Source: an uncultured Lacinutrix sp. (GTDB lineage Bacteria > Bacteroidota > Bacteroidia > Flavobacteriales > Flavobacteriaceae). Taken from it: 64,000 nt of DNA. Positions 36,285 to 45,189 of the stretch are shown here, in pieces. The notes beneath the pieces were generated by a model. The model saw nothing but the letters and a program-made list of their open reading frames with translations, was not told the DNA's origin and did not search any database. Position 1 is the first letter of the stretch. Each line of letters begins with the position of its first letter. A program made the position numbers and the translations under genes. The stretch lies in the NCBI RefSeq assembly GCF_947500605.1, contig NZ_CANMSJ010000004.1, positions 273,016-337,015 on the forward strand, given 5' to 3'.

Positions 36285-37805
36285 ATGAAAGAACTCTATA
36301 AACAGTTATTTCAGAAACACAATTTAACTACGAATGAAAATGAAATGGGTACTTACATGGACTCATTGCAAGAGTCTATGGCTATTGGTTCTTGGGAAGT
36401 AAACTTACTAACCAACACTGCAACATGGAGTACAATGACCAAGACAATTCATGAAGTAGAACCTGATTATAAGCCTAATATATTAGAAGGTATTAATTTT
36501 TTTTTAGAAGGTTACAATAGAGATTTAGTAACTAAATTATTTAACAGAGCTGTAAATCATCAAGAAAAATACGATACAGATTTTCAATTAAAAACTGCTA
36601 AAAACAATTTAAAATGGGTGCGTATTGTTGGTTATCCTGTAATTAAAGATGGAGTTACTGTTAAAATTATTGGAGCTTTACAAGATATTACTGATAAAAA
36701 TAATTTAATTAAAAGCCTTGAACTTAAAGAAAAGCTAATAAGCACAACCTTTGAGCATGCTCCCAATGGAATGGCTTTAATAAATTTAAAGGGTGAAATT
36801 ATTTCTTTAAATAAAAGTTTTTGCGGTTTTTTAGGCTACACTAAAGAAGAACTTATTGGTTTTAAAGTAAATACTCTTTCTCATCCCGAAGATATAAATA
36901 TTATACCCAACAATATTGAAGCCTTAATTAATGGAACATTAGACAAATTTAAGTGTGAGAAACGTTATTTTAGAAAAGACGGATCTATAATATACTGTAT
37001 TCTGTCTGTTTCTGTACTGCGAGACGAAATAAACAATCCTATTCACTTTATATCTCAAATTATAGATATAACCGAAAGAAAATTTGCTTACAAAAAAGTA
37101 GAATCGTTATTACAGACTACCAAAAACCAAAATGAAAAACTTCTAAATTTCGCGCATATTGTATCTCACAATTTAAGATCGCATTCTGGCAACTTAGAAA
37201 TGTTACTTGACCTAATGGCTGCTGAAATTCCAGAGCAAACTAAAAATGATTTTTTTCCATTAATTAAAGAAGCTGTAATCAAGCTAAGTGAAACTATTCA
37301 AAACCTGAATGAAGTTTCAAATATAAATTCTAGTAAAAAGGAAAAAATTAAAAACATCAATTTACTACAATTTGTTAATAATGCTTTAGGAAGTTTTAGG
37401 GCAGAGATATTAGAAACAAAGGCTAGTATAAATATAGATATAAATGATAAAACAGAGGTTTCTATTATACCTGCCTATCTAGATAGTATTTTATTAAATT
37501 TCATTTCTAATGCAATTAAGTATAGGAGAGAAAACATTAAGCCTGTAATAAACATTAGTGCAAAAAAAACTAAAAACTATATAAAAATAAACATAAAAGA
37601 TAATGGCTTAGGCATAGATTTAGACCTGCATAAAGATAAAATTTTTGGTTTATACAAAACTTTTCATAGGCACGAAAAAGCAAGAGGTTTAGGTCTTTAT
37701 ATTACAAAAAGCCAAATTGAAGCTATGGGAGGTAAGGTTAAAGTAGTTAGCCAAGTAAATAAAGGTACAAAGTTTACAATATATTTAAAACATGACACAA
37801 ATTGA
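36285..37805 (+). CDS. soluble PAS-domain sensor histidine kinase
   Basis: A 506-residue kinase with no membrane span. Two PAS domains (residues ~25-140, with a PAC motif WVRIVGYPVIKDG; and ~150-275 with FEHAPNGMALINLKGEIISLNKSF) precede the dimerisation helix AHIVSHNLRSHSGNLEML (phospho-His in SHNLR, where most relatives have SHDLK). The ATPase domain has NAIKYRR, DNGLGID and GLGLYITKSQIEAMGG. It overlaps by 14 bases the receiver gene downstream, its likely partner. The signal is unknown. Confidence 0.92.
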   Translation: MKELYKQLFQKHNLTTNENEMGTYMDSLQESMAIGSWEVNLLTNTATWSTMTKTIHEVEPDYKPNILEGINFFLEGYNRDLVTKLFNRAVNHQEKYDTDFQLKTAKNNLKWVRIVGYPVIKDGVTVKIIGALQDITDKNNLIKSLELKEKLISTTFEHAPNGMALINLKGEIISLNKSFCGFLGYTKEELIGFKVNTLSHPEDINIIPNNIEALINGTLDKFKCEKRYFRKDGSIIYCILSVSVLRDEINNPIHFISQIIDITERKFAYKKVESLLQTTKNQNEKLLNFAHIVSHNLRSHSGNLEMLLDLMAAEIPEQTKNDFFPLIKEAVIKLSETIQNLNEVSNINSSKKEKIKNINLLQFVNNALGSFRAEILETKASINIDINDKTEVSIIPAYLDSILLNFISNAIKYRRENIKPVINISAKKTKNYIKINIKDNGLGIDLDLHKDKIFGLYKTFHRHEKARGLGLYITKSQIEAMGGKVKVVSQVNKGTKFTIYLKHDTN

Positions 37806-38187
37806 TTCAACCTGCTTAATAGACGACGATCCTATTTTTGTTTTTGCTGTTAAAAGAATTTTAAAGTCATCACATTTAAGTGAAAATTTTTCAGTTTACA
37901 ATAATGGGAAAGAAGCTATTATTGGTTTAAAACAAATTATAGATTCTGGAAAAACCATTCCTAATCTTATTCTATTAGATCTAAACATGCCTATAATGGA
38001 TGGTTGGCAGTTTCTTGACGAATTTATTAAATTAAAAATATCGCAAAAAACAACTATATATATTGTAAGTTCTTCTATTGATCCAGCCGATTTTAATAAA
38101 GCAAAAACCTACGAACAAGTAAGCGATTTTATAGTAAAACCCATAACAAGAGAATCGTTATTAGAAATAATGCAAATAAAGGCATAG
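37792..38187 (+). CDS. single-domain response regulator (CheY-like)
   Basis: A 131-residue receiver only. Acidic pocket DDD at residues 8-10, phospho-acceptor in LILLDLNMPIMDGWQF, Thr/Ser switch in YIVSSSID, and lysine in FIVKPIT. There is no output domain, so it acts by protein contact or in a phosphorelay. The 14-base overlap with the PAS kinase defines a cognate pair. Confidence 0.92.
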   Translation: MTQIDSTCLIDDDPIFVFAVKRILKSSHLSENFSVYNNGKEAIIGLKQIIDSGKTIPNLILLDLNMPIMDGWQFLDEFIKLKISQKTTIYIVSSSIDPADFNKAKTYEQVSDFIVKPITRESLLEIMQIKA

Positions 38188-38274
38188 TTAATATATAATA
38201 GTAAGTTAGCTTTCTTTTGGGCTATAAACCTTTTCACAAAAATGAAAAGCTAGTATTAAATTACACCATAAAAA

Positions 38275-38301
38275 AAGGGCAAAAGATTTTCTTTTGCCCT
38301 T
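38275..38301. terminator. bidirectional terminator
   Basis: Stem aagggcaaaaga/tcttttgccctt with a 3-base loop, preceded by an A-run, between the convergent receiver gene and the T9SS surface protein gene. Confidence 0.88.
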
Positions 38302-38377
38302 AATAGAAACTATTTAATATGCTATTACAAATTTTAAGTTTCTACGCTATTAATAATAAAAAACTAAATGTTAGTTG

Positions 38378-40984
38378 TTACTTAACTAGCAACTTCAAGG
38401 GATTATAAAGTGTTTGTGTTCCAGATAATTTACATATGTATAATCCTGAACTTAAATTTTGTTTCTGTAGTGCTATTTTATTTTTACCAACTTGAGTTTT
38501 TACTATTTTATTAAAAACTATTTTCCCTAATTGATTATATATTACCAACTCTACTGTCTCTGTTTTATTAGACGTAAACTGAATGCTTGATGTATTAACC
38601 ATTGGATTTGGATATGCAGCAAGTGTATTTGTTGTAATATTAGTTTCAAAATCATTTACAGATAAGGTATTACCTCTAGAGAAACGTACATCTTGTAAAT
38701 TCATCTCTTTTGTTGTAATTGTACCATCTTCACTTACCATTGTAAATACAATTGTTACAATATCGCTAGCATCGAACGCAGCTAAAGGAGATGTAAAATC
38801 TGAGAATAAAAGTGCATAACTCTGTAACTCGTTTGTTAATGCAATAGTTGTTTTGTACTGCTCATCCCAATTAGTAATACTTTGCTTTACTAAAGTAATT
38901 TCTAAATTACCTGTTCCTTTTGCTCTTAATTTTAGACTACTAAAATCTGTTAAATCTACAGCCTTAAAACGTGGCGTAATAGCTCTATAAGCTGCAAAAT
39001 AAGTACTTGTTGTTGCTGTAAGATTTAAATTTCTTTCTATTGGAAAATCTTGAGTATCAAAATCGCTAGTATTTGGTGAGATAACATAATCACTTACCGT
39101 TGTGCTAGCTTGAGAATCATCAATTCCCCATGGTCCATCAGACATGAATAAATCGTCTGGTGTATTTACGCCATCTCCAATTCTAAAACCTACATCAAAT
39201 AAATGTCCTGTTGGCACTTGAATATCTGTAATGTAATTTTCGTTTAAGTTTATGTTAGACGATGTGTAATTAAAATCGCTAGTTTCTGTAACTCTATAAC
39301 CAGAATCGAAAGCTACATCTTCAGTTGCATTTGTATTTATAATTTGAAGATCTAAAGCACCATTGTTGTACTTTCCTTTTCTAACAAAAACCGTTGGAGG
39401 TGTAGATAATTGGTAACCTGAAATTGTTTTTTCTGTATTTAAAAGATTCAATACTTCTTCCGCTAAAAGATATAAATCGTCTATTGAGTCTGACCAGATT
39501 TGAAAGTTGTAAAACGTTACATTCTCTTCATACAAATCTAAATTCCAATGACTTTCTATTGCAAAATTAGCATCGTTATTTTCTACTTTGGCAGATAAGC
39601 TTAAAACGTATTCAAAACTACCATCTGCATTTTTAATAATAGACTTTATAAAAGCTTGATCGTTAACATCAATTGTTGAAACCGAAATTAGTTCTGCTCC
39701 TAATAATCTATCACATATATATTTTGTGTGTTCGTATACTCCATTCTCAGTTTTTAAAGCTAATATTGAAGCTATAGAAGCATCGTTTTGCATGTAATCT
39801 ACAGAATACACTTCGGTAGCATTAGTAATATTTAATAAATCTTGTGGCGTAGAATCTATAGCATAATCTTCATTAATTGTTGTTAATGGTACAAAATCTT
39901 GTAATTGAAAACCAGTAAATGATGTTTTATTAGCATTTTTACTAGAATCTCTCGTTACACGTTTTGCTGTCTTCTGGTTGAACTTATAACTGTTTTTAGC
40001 ACGATTATAATTACGTTTATTAATGGCATCAGATAATCTTCCGTTACTTTCTAAACCACCATCATTAGCTGTTGTTGGAGGAGCAATAACTTCGCAATTA
40101 CCAAAACCAGAACAAGAAGGATCTTCACAATCAATTAAACCATCTCCATCATCATCAATTCCATTATCGCAAATCTCTTGTGCAACAGGAGCTGTAGGAC
40201 AACGCGCACCATCGTTACTAGAACTTGAAGGTCCGAATGCAAATAAGTTAGATTCTATAACATTTATTCCATCTAAATCTTGAACACTTTGCATTACATA
40301 TACAGTTCCTGTTTCGTTTGCCGATACATAAAAACGACCATCTGCATCAAAATAAACAGCACCATAAGTATAGCTTAATCCAGATAAAATTGGAATAATA
40401 CCTAAAGGCGTTACAACACTAGTAGTTGGGTTAATTCTATATAAAATATTAGTATTCTTTTCGACTGCATATAAATTATCATCTACAGCATTAAATGCCC
40501 AATCATGAATGCTAATGTTTTGTGATAAATTCTCCGTAGACAAGTATTGCGTATATGTAGGAGAACTTGGATTTAGATCTATTTTAAAATAACTTGTTCC
40601 TCCAGCTTTAAAGTAATAAATCCCACCTGAACTAATATCACCAACATATTTATTACCATTTGTTAATTCTGGTATTGTAAAAGATGTAGTTTGAAAATCT
40701 TTACCAATTCTAACAATTGTTTTAGAAGGCGAACTTAAATATCCCCAAATAAAACCATCTGCAGGATTATATGCCGTTGCATTAATATTACCAGGTGTAA
40801 TATCTGTTGCTGCAAGGTAAGAGTTACCAGAAGCTAGGTCTATAGCATACACATCATTACGTTGAAATAAATAAGCACTATAATCGCAATTAAAAGGTAT
40901 GTTTTGAGCTTCTGTAGTTAAGCTTAGCAATATTACTAAAAGTAGTACTGTTTGATTTTTTAATGTGTGTAGTTTTGTTATCAT
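38378..40984 (-). CDS. large T9SS-exported surface protein
   Basis: An 868-residue protein with signal peptide (residues 1-26, ending TTEAQ). Residues ~30-260 are propeller-like, of the DUF6923 kind (SAYLFQRNDVYAIDLASGNSY, AFNAVDDNLYAVEKNTNILY). A cysteine/aspartate motif CDNGIDDDGDGLIDCEDPSC near 271-290 probably binds calcium. Later parts are beta-rich, including a carbohydrate-binding-like segment (~680-780). The final ~75 residues (LAAYPNPMVNTSSIQF to LSSGLYICKLSG) are a T9SS type A sorting domain. Its promoter has the clearest LytTR-type boxes, linking this protein to the polysaccharide regulon, perhaps as a matrix or adhesin component. Confidence 0.85.
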   Translation of the reverse strand: MITKLHTLKNQTVLLLVILLSLTTEAQNIPFNCDYSAYLFQRNDVYAIDLASGNSYLAATDITPGNINATAYNPADGFIWGYLSSPSKTIVRIGKDFQTTSFTIPELTNGNKYVGDISSGGIYYFKAGGTSYFKIDLNPSSPTYTQYLSTENLSQNISIHDWAFNAVDDNLYAVEKNTNILYRINPTTSVVTPLGIIPILSGLSYTYGAVYFDADGRFYVSANETGTVYVMQSVQDLDGINVIESNLFAFGPSSSSNDGARCPTAPVAQEICDNGIDDDGDGLIDCEDPSCSGFGNCEVIAPPTTANDGGLESNGRLSDAINKRNYNRAKNSYKFNQKTAKRVTRDSSKNANKTSFTGFQLQDFVPLTTINEDYAIDSTPQDLLNITNATEVYSVDYMQNDASIASILALKTENGVYEHTKYICDRLLGAELISVSTIDVNDQAFIKSIIKNADGSFEYVLSLSAKVENNDANFAIESHWNLDLYEENVTFYNFQIWSDSIDDLYLLAEEVLNLLNTEKTISGYQLSTPPTVFVRKGKYNNGALDLQIINTNATEDVAFDSGYRVTETSDFNYTSSNINLNENYITDIQVPTGHLFDVGFRIGDGVNTPDDLFMSDGPWGIDDSQASTTVSDYVISPNTSDFDTQDFPIERNLNLTATTSTYFAAYRAITPRFKAVDLTDFSSLKLRAKGTGNLEITLVKQSITNWDEQYKTTIALTNELQSYALLFSDFTSPLAAFDASDIVTIVFTMVSEDGTITTKEMNLQDVRFSRGNTLSVNDFETNITTNTLAAYPNPMVNTSSIQFTSNKTETVELVIYNQLGKIVFNKIVKTQVGKNKIALQKQNLSSGLYICKLSGTQTLYNPLKLLVK

Positions 40985-41010
40985 GGCGTATTTATTGCTT
41001 TATTATAGTA

Positions 41011-41094
41011 CAAATTTACTTTTATAGCTTGCCTTAAAAAGTGTTTTTCGTTTAGCGTAATTTAAGTGTAGACGAATGGTAATTCTCTGTAGAC
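41011..41094 (-). promoter_or_regulatory. LytTR-type regulon promoter P4 (T9SS surface protein)
   Basis: Two identical plus-strand boxes tgtagac (41067 and 41088) are 21 bp apart, the first extended as tgtagacgaatgg. A third, tttcgtt, lies at 41046, again 21 bp away. A perfect -7 TAAATTTG (minus strand, 41011-41018) lies 48 bp from the central box. Confidence 0.85.
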
Positions 41095-41103
41095 AAACAC
41101 TTT

Positions 41104-41598
41104 TTATAGCTTTACAAAGATGTTAGTAAAGTAGTTTTTACCTTCTTCGTCTTGTTGTGTTGAAATACCAAAGTCTGTAAAATCTGGATTTTCTATATTT
41201 TGCCTGTGCCCTTCACTATTTAACCAAGCATTAACTAACGATTGTGCATTAGTAAAGCCAAAGCCTACATTTTCTGAAACGTTTTCGGCATTTACAGCAT
41301 CTATTATATTTTGAGATCTTAAATAAAAATAATCGTGACTTAATGCGCCTTGATTAACCATATACTGACTATGTGTAATAGCTTCTCTAGACACTTCGTT
41401 TAGTATATTTAAAGCATTAAGACCTTGAGAAATTCTATAACTATTAATAAGCTCTGCAATTTCATAATCTAACTGCGTGTATGTTACATTTGTGTTTTGC
41501 GAACTATATTCATTAGGTATGTTTGCCTCTTCTTCAACTGAGCAAGACATTAAAAACGTACTAAACAAAACGGCTATTAAAATTATATTTTTCATCAT
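41104..41598 (-). CDS. CAP (SCP/PR-1) domain lipoprotein
   Basis: A 164-residue lipoprotein (lipobox TFLMSC, Cys 19) with a CAP domain: LDYEIAELINSYRISQGLNAL, SREAITHSQYMVNQGALSHD, ENVGFGFTNAQSLVNAWLNSEGHRQNIENP, and DFGISTQ. These match the bacterial YkwD type. The role is unknown; CAP proteins are often extracellular. It stands alone under a LytTR-type promoter. Confidence 0.93.
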   Translation of the reverse strand: MMKNIILIAVLFSTFLMSCSVEEEANIPNEYSSQNTNVTYTQLDYEIAELINSYRISQGLNALNILNEVSREAITHSQYMVNQGALSHDYFYLRSQNIIDAVNAENVSENVGFGFTNAQSLVNAWLNSEGHRQNIENPDFTDFGISTQQDEEGKNYFTNIFVKL

Positions 41599-41617
41599 GG
41601 TTGGTTTAATTTGATGA

Positions 41618-41702
41618 CAAAATTAATTTGAAAGACAGCTGTGTTTTATATTTTTCGATTATTACAATTCTAAGTATAGACGAATGGTAGAATACTAAAG
41701 TT
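41618..41702 (-). promoter_or_regulatory. LytTR-type regulon promoter P5 (CAP lipoprotein)
   Basis: The plus-strand central box tatagacgaatgg (41675) is followed 21 bp further by a weak taaagtt (41696), and tttcgat lies at 41653 (22 bp). A perfect -7 TAATTTTG (minus strand, 41618-41625) lies 49 bp from the central box. The rest of the 364-base gap 41599-41962 holds a terminator and no gene. Confidence 0.72.
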
Positions 41703-41798
41703 AAACCTACAAAAGTACTATTAACCGATTATTCCCACACTTAAAAAAAAACACAACACTTCTCTATTTGAAGCAATTAGGAGAATTTAACGCATAAA

Positions 41799-41830
41799 AA
41801 AAAGACAGAAATTAAAATTTCTGTCTTTTT
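41799..41830 (-). terminator. terminator of the H-NOX/NosP-like phosphorelay operon
   Basis: Perfect 15-bp stem aaaaagacagaaatt/aatttctgtcttttt with a 2-base loop, about 130 bases after the LytTR gene stop. It is symmetric, so it would work in either direction. Confidence 0.85.
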
Positions 41831-41962
41831 AAGTTGATAATCAATCAATCCCTTAAATGATAACACTGTAAAAGTAATACGTTAAGAAGTGATTGTTATT
41901 TTTTAAATTTATTTGAAAAGACACTTAAGACAAAGCACTACAATAATCGACGAAATACACGA

Positions 41963-42676
41963 TTATAGTAAGTTTAAGCGTTTCATTAGTTCTGGTCGGT
42001 TAGATCTACTAACCGGAATAACATCTTTTTTAATTAAAACACTGTTATCTTCAATGTCAATAATTTTTTTGATGTTAATAATGTAAGACCTGTGTACTTT
42101 TAAAAACAAACTGTCTGGTAGTTTTTCTTCAATTTTTTTAAGTGTAGAATGCACTGTATAATTTTTATCTTCAGTTTTAACCTGTATATAATCGCCTTTG
42201 GCCTCAACCAAATAAATACTTGGTATATCTATTTTAATTAAACGCCTGTCTATATTTACATATAAATCATTACCAGAAGTAGTTTCTACATTTTGAGATT
42301 TAGACTCTGGTTTTATTGCCGTTTCTTGCTTCGCTTCAGCTTTATCTATTGCTTTTAAAAAGCGCTCTTGTGTAATTGGCTTTACTAAATAATCTACAAT
42401 ACAATCGTACTCGAAAGCTTGAATTGCAAAGTTAGGGTCTGATGTTGTAAGTACTATTTTTGGTGGATTTTTTAGTGTTTCAATAAAATCGAAACCTGTA
42501 AAATCTGGCATGTGTATATCTAAGAAAATTAAATCTACTTCGTTTTGATTTAAATACTTTATGGCCTGCATTGCATTAGGAAACTCTTCTAAAACATTAA
42601 GACTTGGTGCACGCGAGCATAATTGAGTAATAATCATTCTTGCAGTAGCTTCATCATCAATAATAATACAATTCAT
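41963..42676 (-). CDS. LytTR-type DNA-binding response regulator
   Basis: A 237-residue regulator. The receiver domain (1-125) has DD at 7-8, phospho-acceptor D53 in LIFLDIHMP, and K99 in YLVKP. The LytTR domain (~137-237) shows DIPSIYLVEAKGDYIQVKTEDKNYTVHSTL, then LFLKVHRSYIINIKKI and the terminal IPVSRSNRPEL. LytTR proteins bind direct repeats about 21 bp apart, exactly the pattern found at seven promoters here. It is the last gene of the sensor operon, 9 bases after the Hpt gene, and is the best candidate regulator of those promoters (inference). Confidence 0.95.
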   Translation of the reverse strand: MNCIIIDDEATARMIITQLCSRAPSLNVLEEFPNAMQAIKYLNQNEVDLIFLDIHMPDFTGFDFIETLKNPPKIVLTTSDPNFAIQAFEYDCIVDYLVKPITQERFLKAIDKAEAKQETAIKPESKSQNVETTSGNDLYVNIDRRLIKIDIPSIYLVEAKGDYIQVKTEDKNYTVHSTLKKIEEKLPDSLFLKVHRSYIINIKKIIDIEDNSVLIKKDVIPVSRSNRPELMKRLNLL

Positions 42677-42685
42677 AAATAATAT

Positions 42686-43003
42686 TTAGAGGGTCTTTAA
42701 GTAGTTAGTAATGCTGTCTAATATTGCTTCAAATTCTTCTTTTTGGTCTATACTACCATCTAGCAAATTATTCTCGTAAGCAACTGCAACTTCATAACCT
42801 TTTTCAAGCCCTAAAATACTAATTTTATGCTTAAGTTTATGCACATTATCTGCCGCTAACTTATAATTTTTAGCATTATAGTTATTTACGTAGACTTCTT
42901 TTTCTTCTGGATACTCGCTTTTAATAACATCTATAAGTTTTTGCTTAAAAGCTTCGTCTCCTCCAGACAAACTATTAATGTAAGATTGATTAGGTTGTTC
43001 CAT
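42686..43003 (-). CDS. histidine phosphotransfer (Hpt) protein
   Basis: A 105-residue helical protein. The Hpt motif is AADNVHKLKHKISILGL (residues 51-67), with the phospho-accepting His in VHKLKH. It has no other domain. It overlaps the upstream kinase gene by 14 bases and lies 9 bases before the LytTR regulator, so it probably relays phosphate among the two kinases and the regulators. In Pseudomonas the NosP-linked kinase NahK also uses an Hpt protein (HptB). Confidence 0.9.
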   Translation of the reverse strand: MEQPNQSYINSLSGGDEAFKQKLIDVIKSEYPEEKEVYVNNYNAKNYKLAADNVHKLKHKISILGLEKGYEVAVAYENNLLDGSIDQKEEFEAILDSITNYLKTL

Positions 43004-44054
43004 TTGGGATTTTTTTTAAGGTGAAATAAAAAGTAGTTCCAACATTAACTTGAGATTCTAGCCATATTTTACCACCATATAACTCTACTATTTTCTTAAC
43101 TATAGACAAACCTATTCCAGAGGATTCTGGATTGTTTTCTAGTTTTTCGAAAGTTTTAAATATTTTTTCGAAGTAAGTGTCTTCGATACCTTTTCCGTTA
43201 TCTTTTATATAAAACTGCCAATAGTTGTCTTGATCTTCAAAGCCAATATCTATAATTCCTTCTGCTTTATCATTATACTTTACAGCATTCCCAATTAAAT
43301 TTTGAAACAACTGCTGCAGCCTATATTTATCTCCTTTGGTTATTGGTAAATTAGACTTTGTTATATTAATATGACTTGGAATTTGAATACTATTTAAAAT
43401 ATCTTCAATAAGATTATTTACATCTACATCGTAAACTTCTATTTGATTTTTACCAATTGTTGAATACTCTAGAATACCACTAATTAAGGTATCCATTTTT
43501 TCAACATTTGTTCTTATCAGTTTTAGTGTGTTTTTTCCATTTTCATCGAAGGTTTCTTCATAATCTTGAGCCAACCAAGTTGTTAATGTATCTATACTAC
43601 GTAATGGTGATTTTAAATCGTGAGATACCATGTGTGCATAATCACTAAGCTCCTGATTTTGATGCGCAAGCTCGTTTAACATCGATTGTTTTTGCTTGTT
43701 AACCTGAACGATTTCTTTGGTTTGACTATCGATAAAATCTACCAAATTAGAACCTGTTAACTCTACATCGTCTGCTTTTTCGTCTTCTTTTAAATTATAA
43801 AACTTTAATGTATCGATAACACTTTTAAGCTTATCGATAACTTCTTTTTGCTCGTCTGCTTCCTTTTGTAATTTTCTATTAGCAAGATATAATTCGTCTG
43901 AACTAATAGCCATTGCTCTTTGAATCATTACAGACTGCTCATCAAAATTATTGTAAGACAGGTCTACAGCATTAATAAACTCTGCTATGTCTTCATTGTT
44001 TTTTAATTCGTTACTTAAAAATTTACGAATTTGCCTTTTTAATAATGAATTCAT
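42990..44054 (-). CDS. soluble histidine kinase paired with the FIST protein (NahK-like position)
   Basis: I take the ATG at 44054, which overlaps the FIST stop by one base (TAATG) and gives 354 residues; an in-frame ATG at 44102 lies inside the FIST gene. The N-terminal part is helical and coiled-coil. The kinase core has AHMVSHDLKSPLRSIDTL (phospho-His), GNAVKYND, KDNGKGIED and SSGIGLSIVKKIVELYGG. There is no membrane span or PAS domain, so its input must come from another protein, most likely the FIST sensor. Its core is very similar to that of the kinase at 45190-47145. Confidence 0.93.
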   Translation of the reverse strand: MNSLLKRQIRKFLSNELKNNEDIAEFINAVDLSYNNFDEQSVMIQRAMAISSDELYLANRKLQKEADEQKEVIDKLKSVIDTLKFYNLKEDEKADDVELTGSNLVDFIDSQTKEIVQVNKQKQSMLNELAHQNQELSDYAHMVSHDLKSPLRSIDTLTTWLAQDYEETFDENGKNTLKLIRTNVEKMDTLISGILEYSTIGKNQIEVYDVDVNNLIEDILNSIQIPSHINITKSNLPITKGDKYRLQQLFQNLIGNAVKYNDKAEGIIDIGFEDQDNYWQFYIKDNGKGIEDTYFEKIFKTFEKLENNPESSGIGLSIVKKIVELYGGKIWLESQVNVGTTFYFTLKKIPNGTT

Positions 44055-45187
44055 TATTCGCTTATTAGCGTTATGGTCATGGTTTGATTGTGTAATTGAC
44101 AACTAGTTTCTCCATGAAAAGGAGCTATTTCTCCATAAGAATAAAAGCCACTTGTTACAGCATCCTTACCAATAACTTCTATAACCTCTTCTATTTCTTC
44201 TTCAACACGCTGATCTAGCACTAGCTTTCTACCTATACAGCTTACTAATATTGCTAATTCAGGTTTGTTTTTTCTGTACTCTAATGCTTGTTTTGCTGCA
44301 CGTTCTGATGCGTTTGCAATGTTATCTACATTAGTCATCATTAGCTGTACTTTGGAATCTTCTTTAATATCTCCTGCTAATATTACAGCATTTTCCTCTT
44401 CATTTATATTTAAAATAGACCTAACAATAGATTGTTTTTCGTCTGTAGAAGTTACATTTAAAGGATACAACAAAGCCGCTCCTGGTAAATCTTTAGCTTT
44501 ATCTCCTAAATATTTTTTATACAAGTCTAAAGCAGGTTGCCCATCTAATTCATATAAAATATTGCCTTTAGACTTTGTTACAATACGCTCTGGTCCAAAA
44601 GGCGTCCATCCGCCATGTATTGAAAAAGAAATTTCTAAGCTATCTCCATAAAAACCAATAGCGACTAATTCTCCTTCTTTTGGGTTTTCGTTGTAAGATG
44701 CTAATGTTTTTTCAAAGCGTGCATCGTCACCACACAAACCTCCAGTTATTACTAAATTATCGTTTGTTGAAGCACTCATACCTTTGGTAAGTTGACTACC
44801 ATTAATAAAACTGCCTTCAGAAACCACAAACACGTATTTTAAACCTTCTTGAGGCAATTGCTCAATAAGTTCTTTTCCTGTTTTATAACTATCTAAATCT
44901 GCATTTAAAACATTACTAGTTTTAATTACAAACTTGCTTTTTTCAAACTCGATAGCTGTTATAGTAATACTATCTTGATTTACTGTATCTGATGATATTT
45001 CGGCACATGAAGATGCAAAAACAATATGTCCATCTGGAAATAACTGTTTAATATCTGTATAAACAGCATCGTCTTCTAACATATATCTGTTACCAAAAAC
45101 CAATACTAAAGGTTCTTTTAGATCTTGTTTTTCTATAACATATTCCCAATCTTTATTTTTATGCTTGACTAACTGTACTGTTTTCAT
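44054..45187 (-). CDS. FIST domain (NosP-like) sensor protein
   Basis: A 377-residue cytosolic protein of FIST_N plus FIST_C type. FIST_N covers ~25-220 (PLVLVFGNRYMLED, HIVFASSCAEISSD, VITGGLCGDDARFEKT). FIST_C follows (~225-365) with FGPERIVTKSKGNILYELDGQPALDLYKKYLG, LPGAALLYPLN and FYSYGEIAPFHGET. NosP proteins are heme-binding FIST proteins that sense nitric oxide and inhibit an adjacent kinase. This gene is followed at once by a soluble kinase and an Hpt gene, the NosP-NahK-Hpt order. I cannot confirm heme binding from the sequence; other FIST proteins may bind different small ligands. Confidence 0.92.
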   Translation of the reverse strand: MKTVQLVKHKNKDWEYVIEKQDLKEPLVLVFGNRYMLEDDAVYTDIKQLFPDGHIVFASSCAEISSDTVNQDSITITAIEFEKSKFVIKTSNVLNADLDSYKTGKELIEQLPQEGLKYVFVVSEGSFINGSQLTKGMSASTNDNLVITGGLCGDDARFEKTLASYNENPKEGELVAIGFYGDSLEISFSIHGGWTPFGPERIVTKSKGNILYELDGQPALDLYKKYLGDKAKDLPGAALLYPLNVTSTDEKQSIVRSILNINEEENAVILAGDIKEDSKVQLMMTNVDNIANASERAAKQALEYRKNKPELAILVSCIGRKLVLDQRVEEEIEEVIEVIGKDAVTSGFYSYGEIAPFHGETSCQLHNQTMTITLISE

Positions 45188-45189
45188 TT

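Noticed and set aside
41947..41957. tcgacgaaat just after the LytTR gene stop
   Set aside because: It lacks the TG start and the 21-bp partner, and is over 340 bases from the nearest start on that strand.
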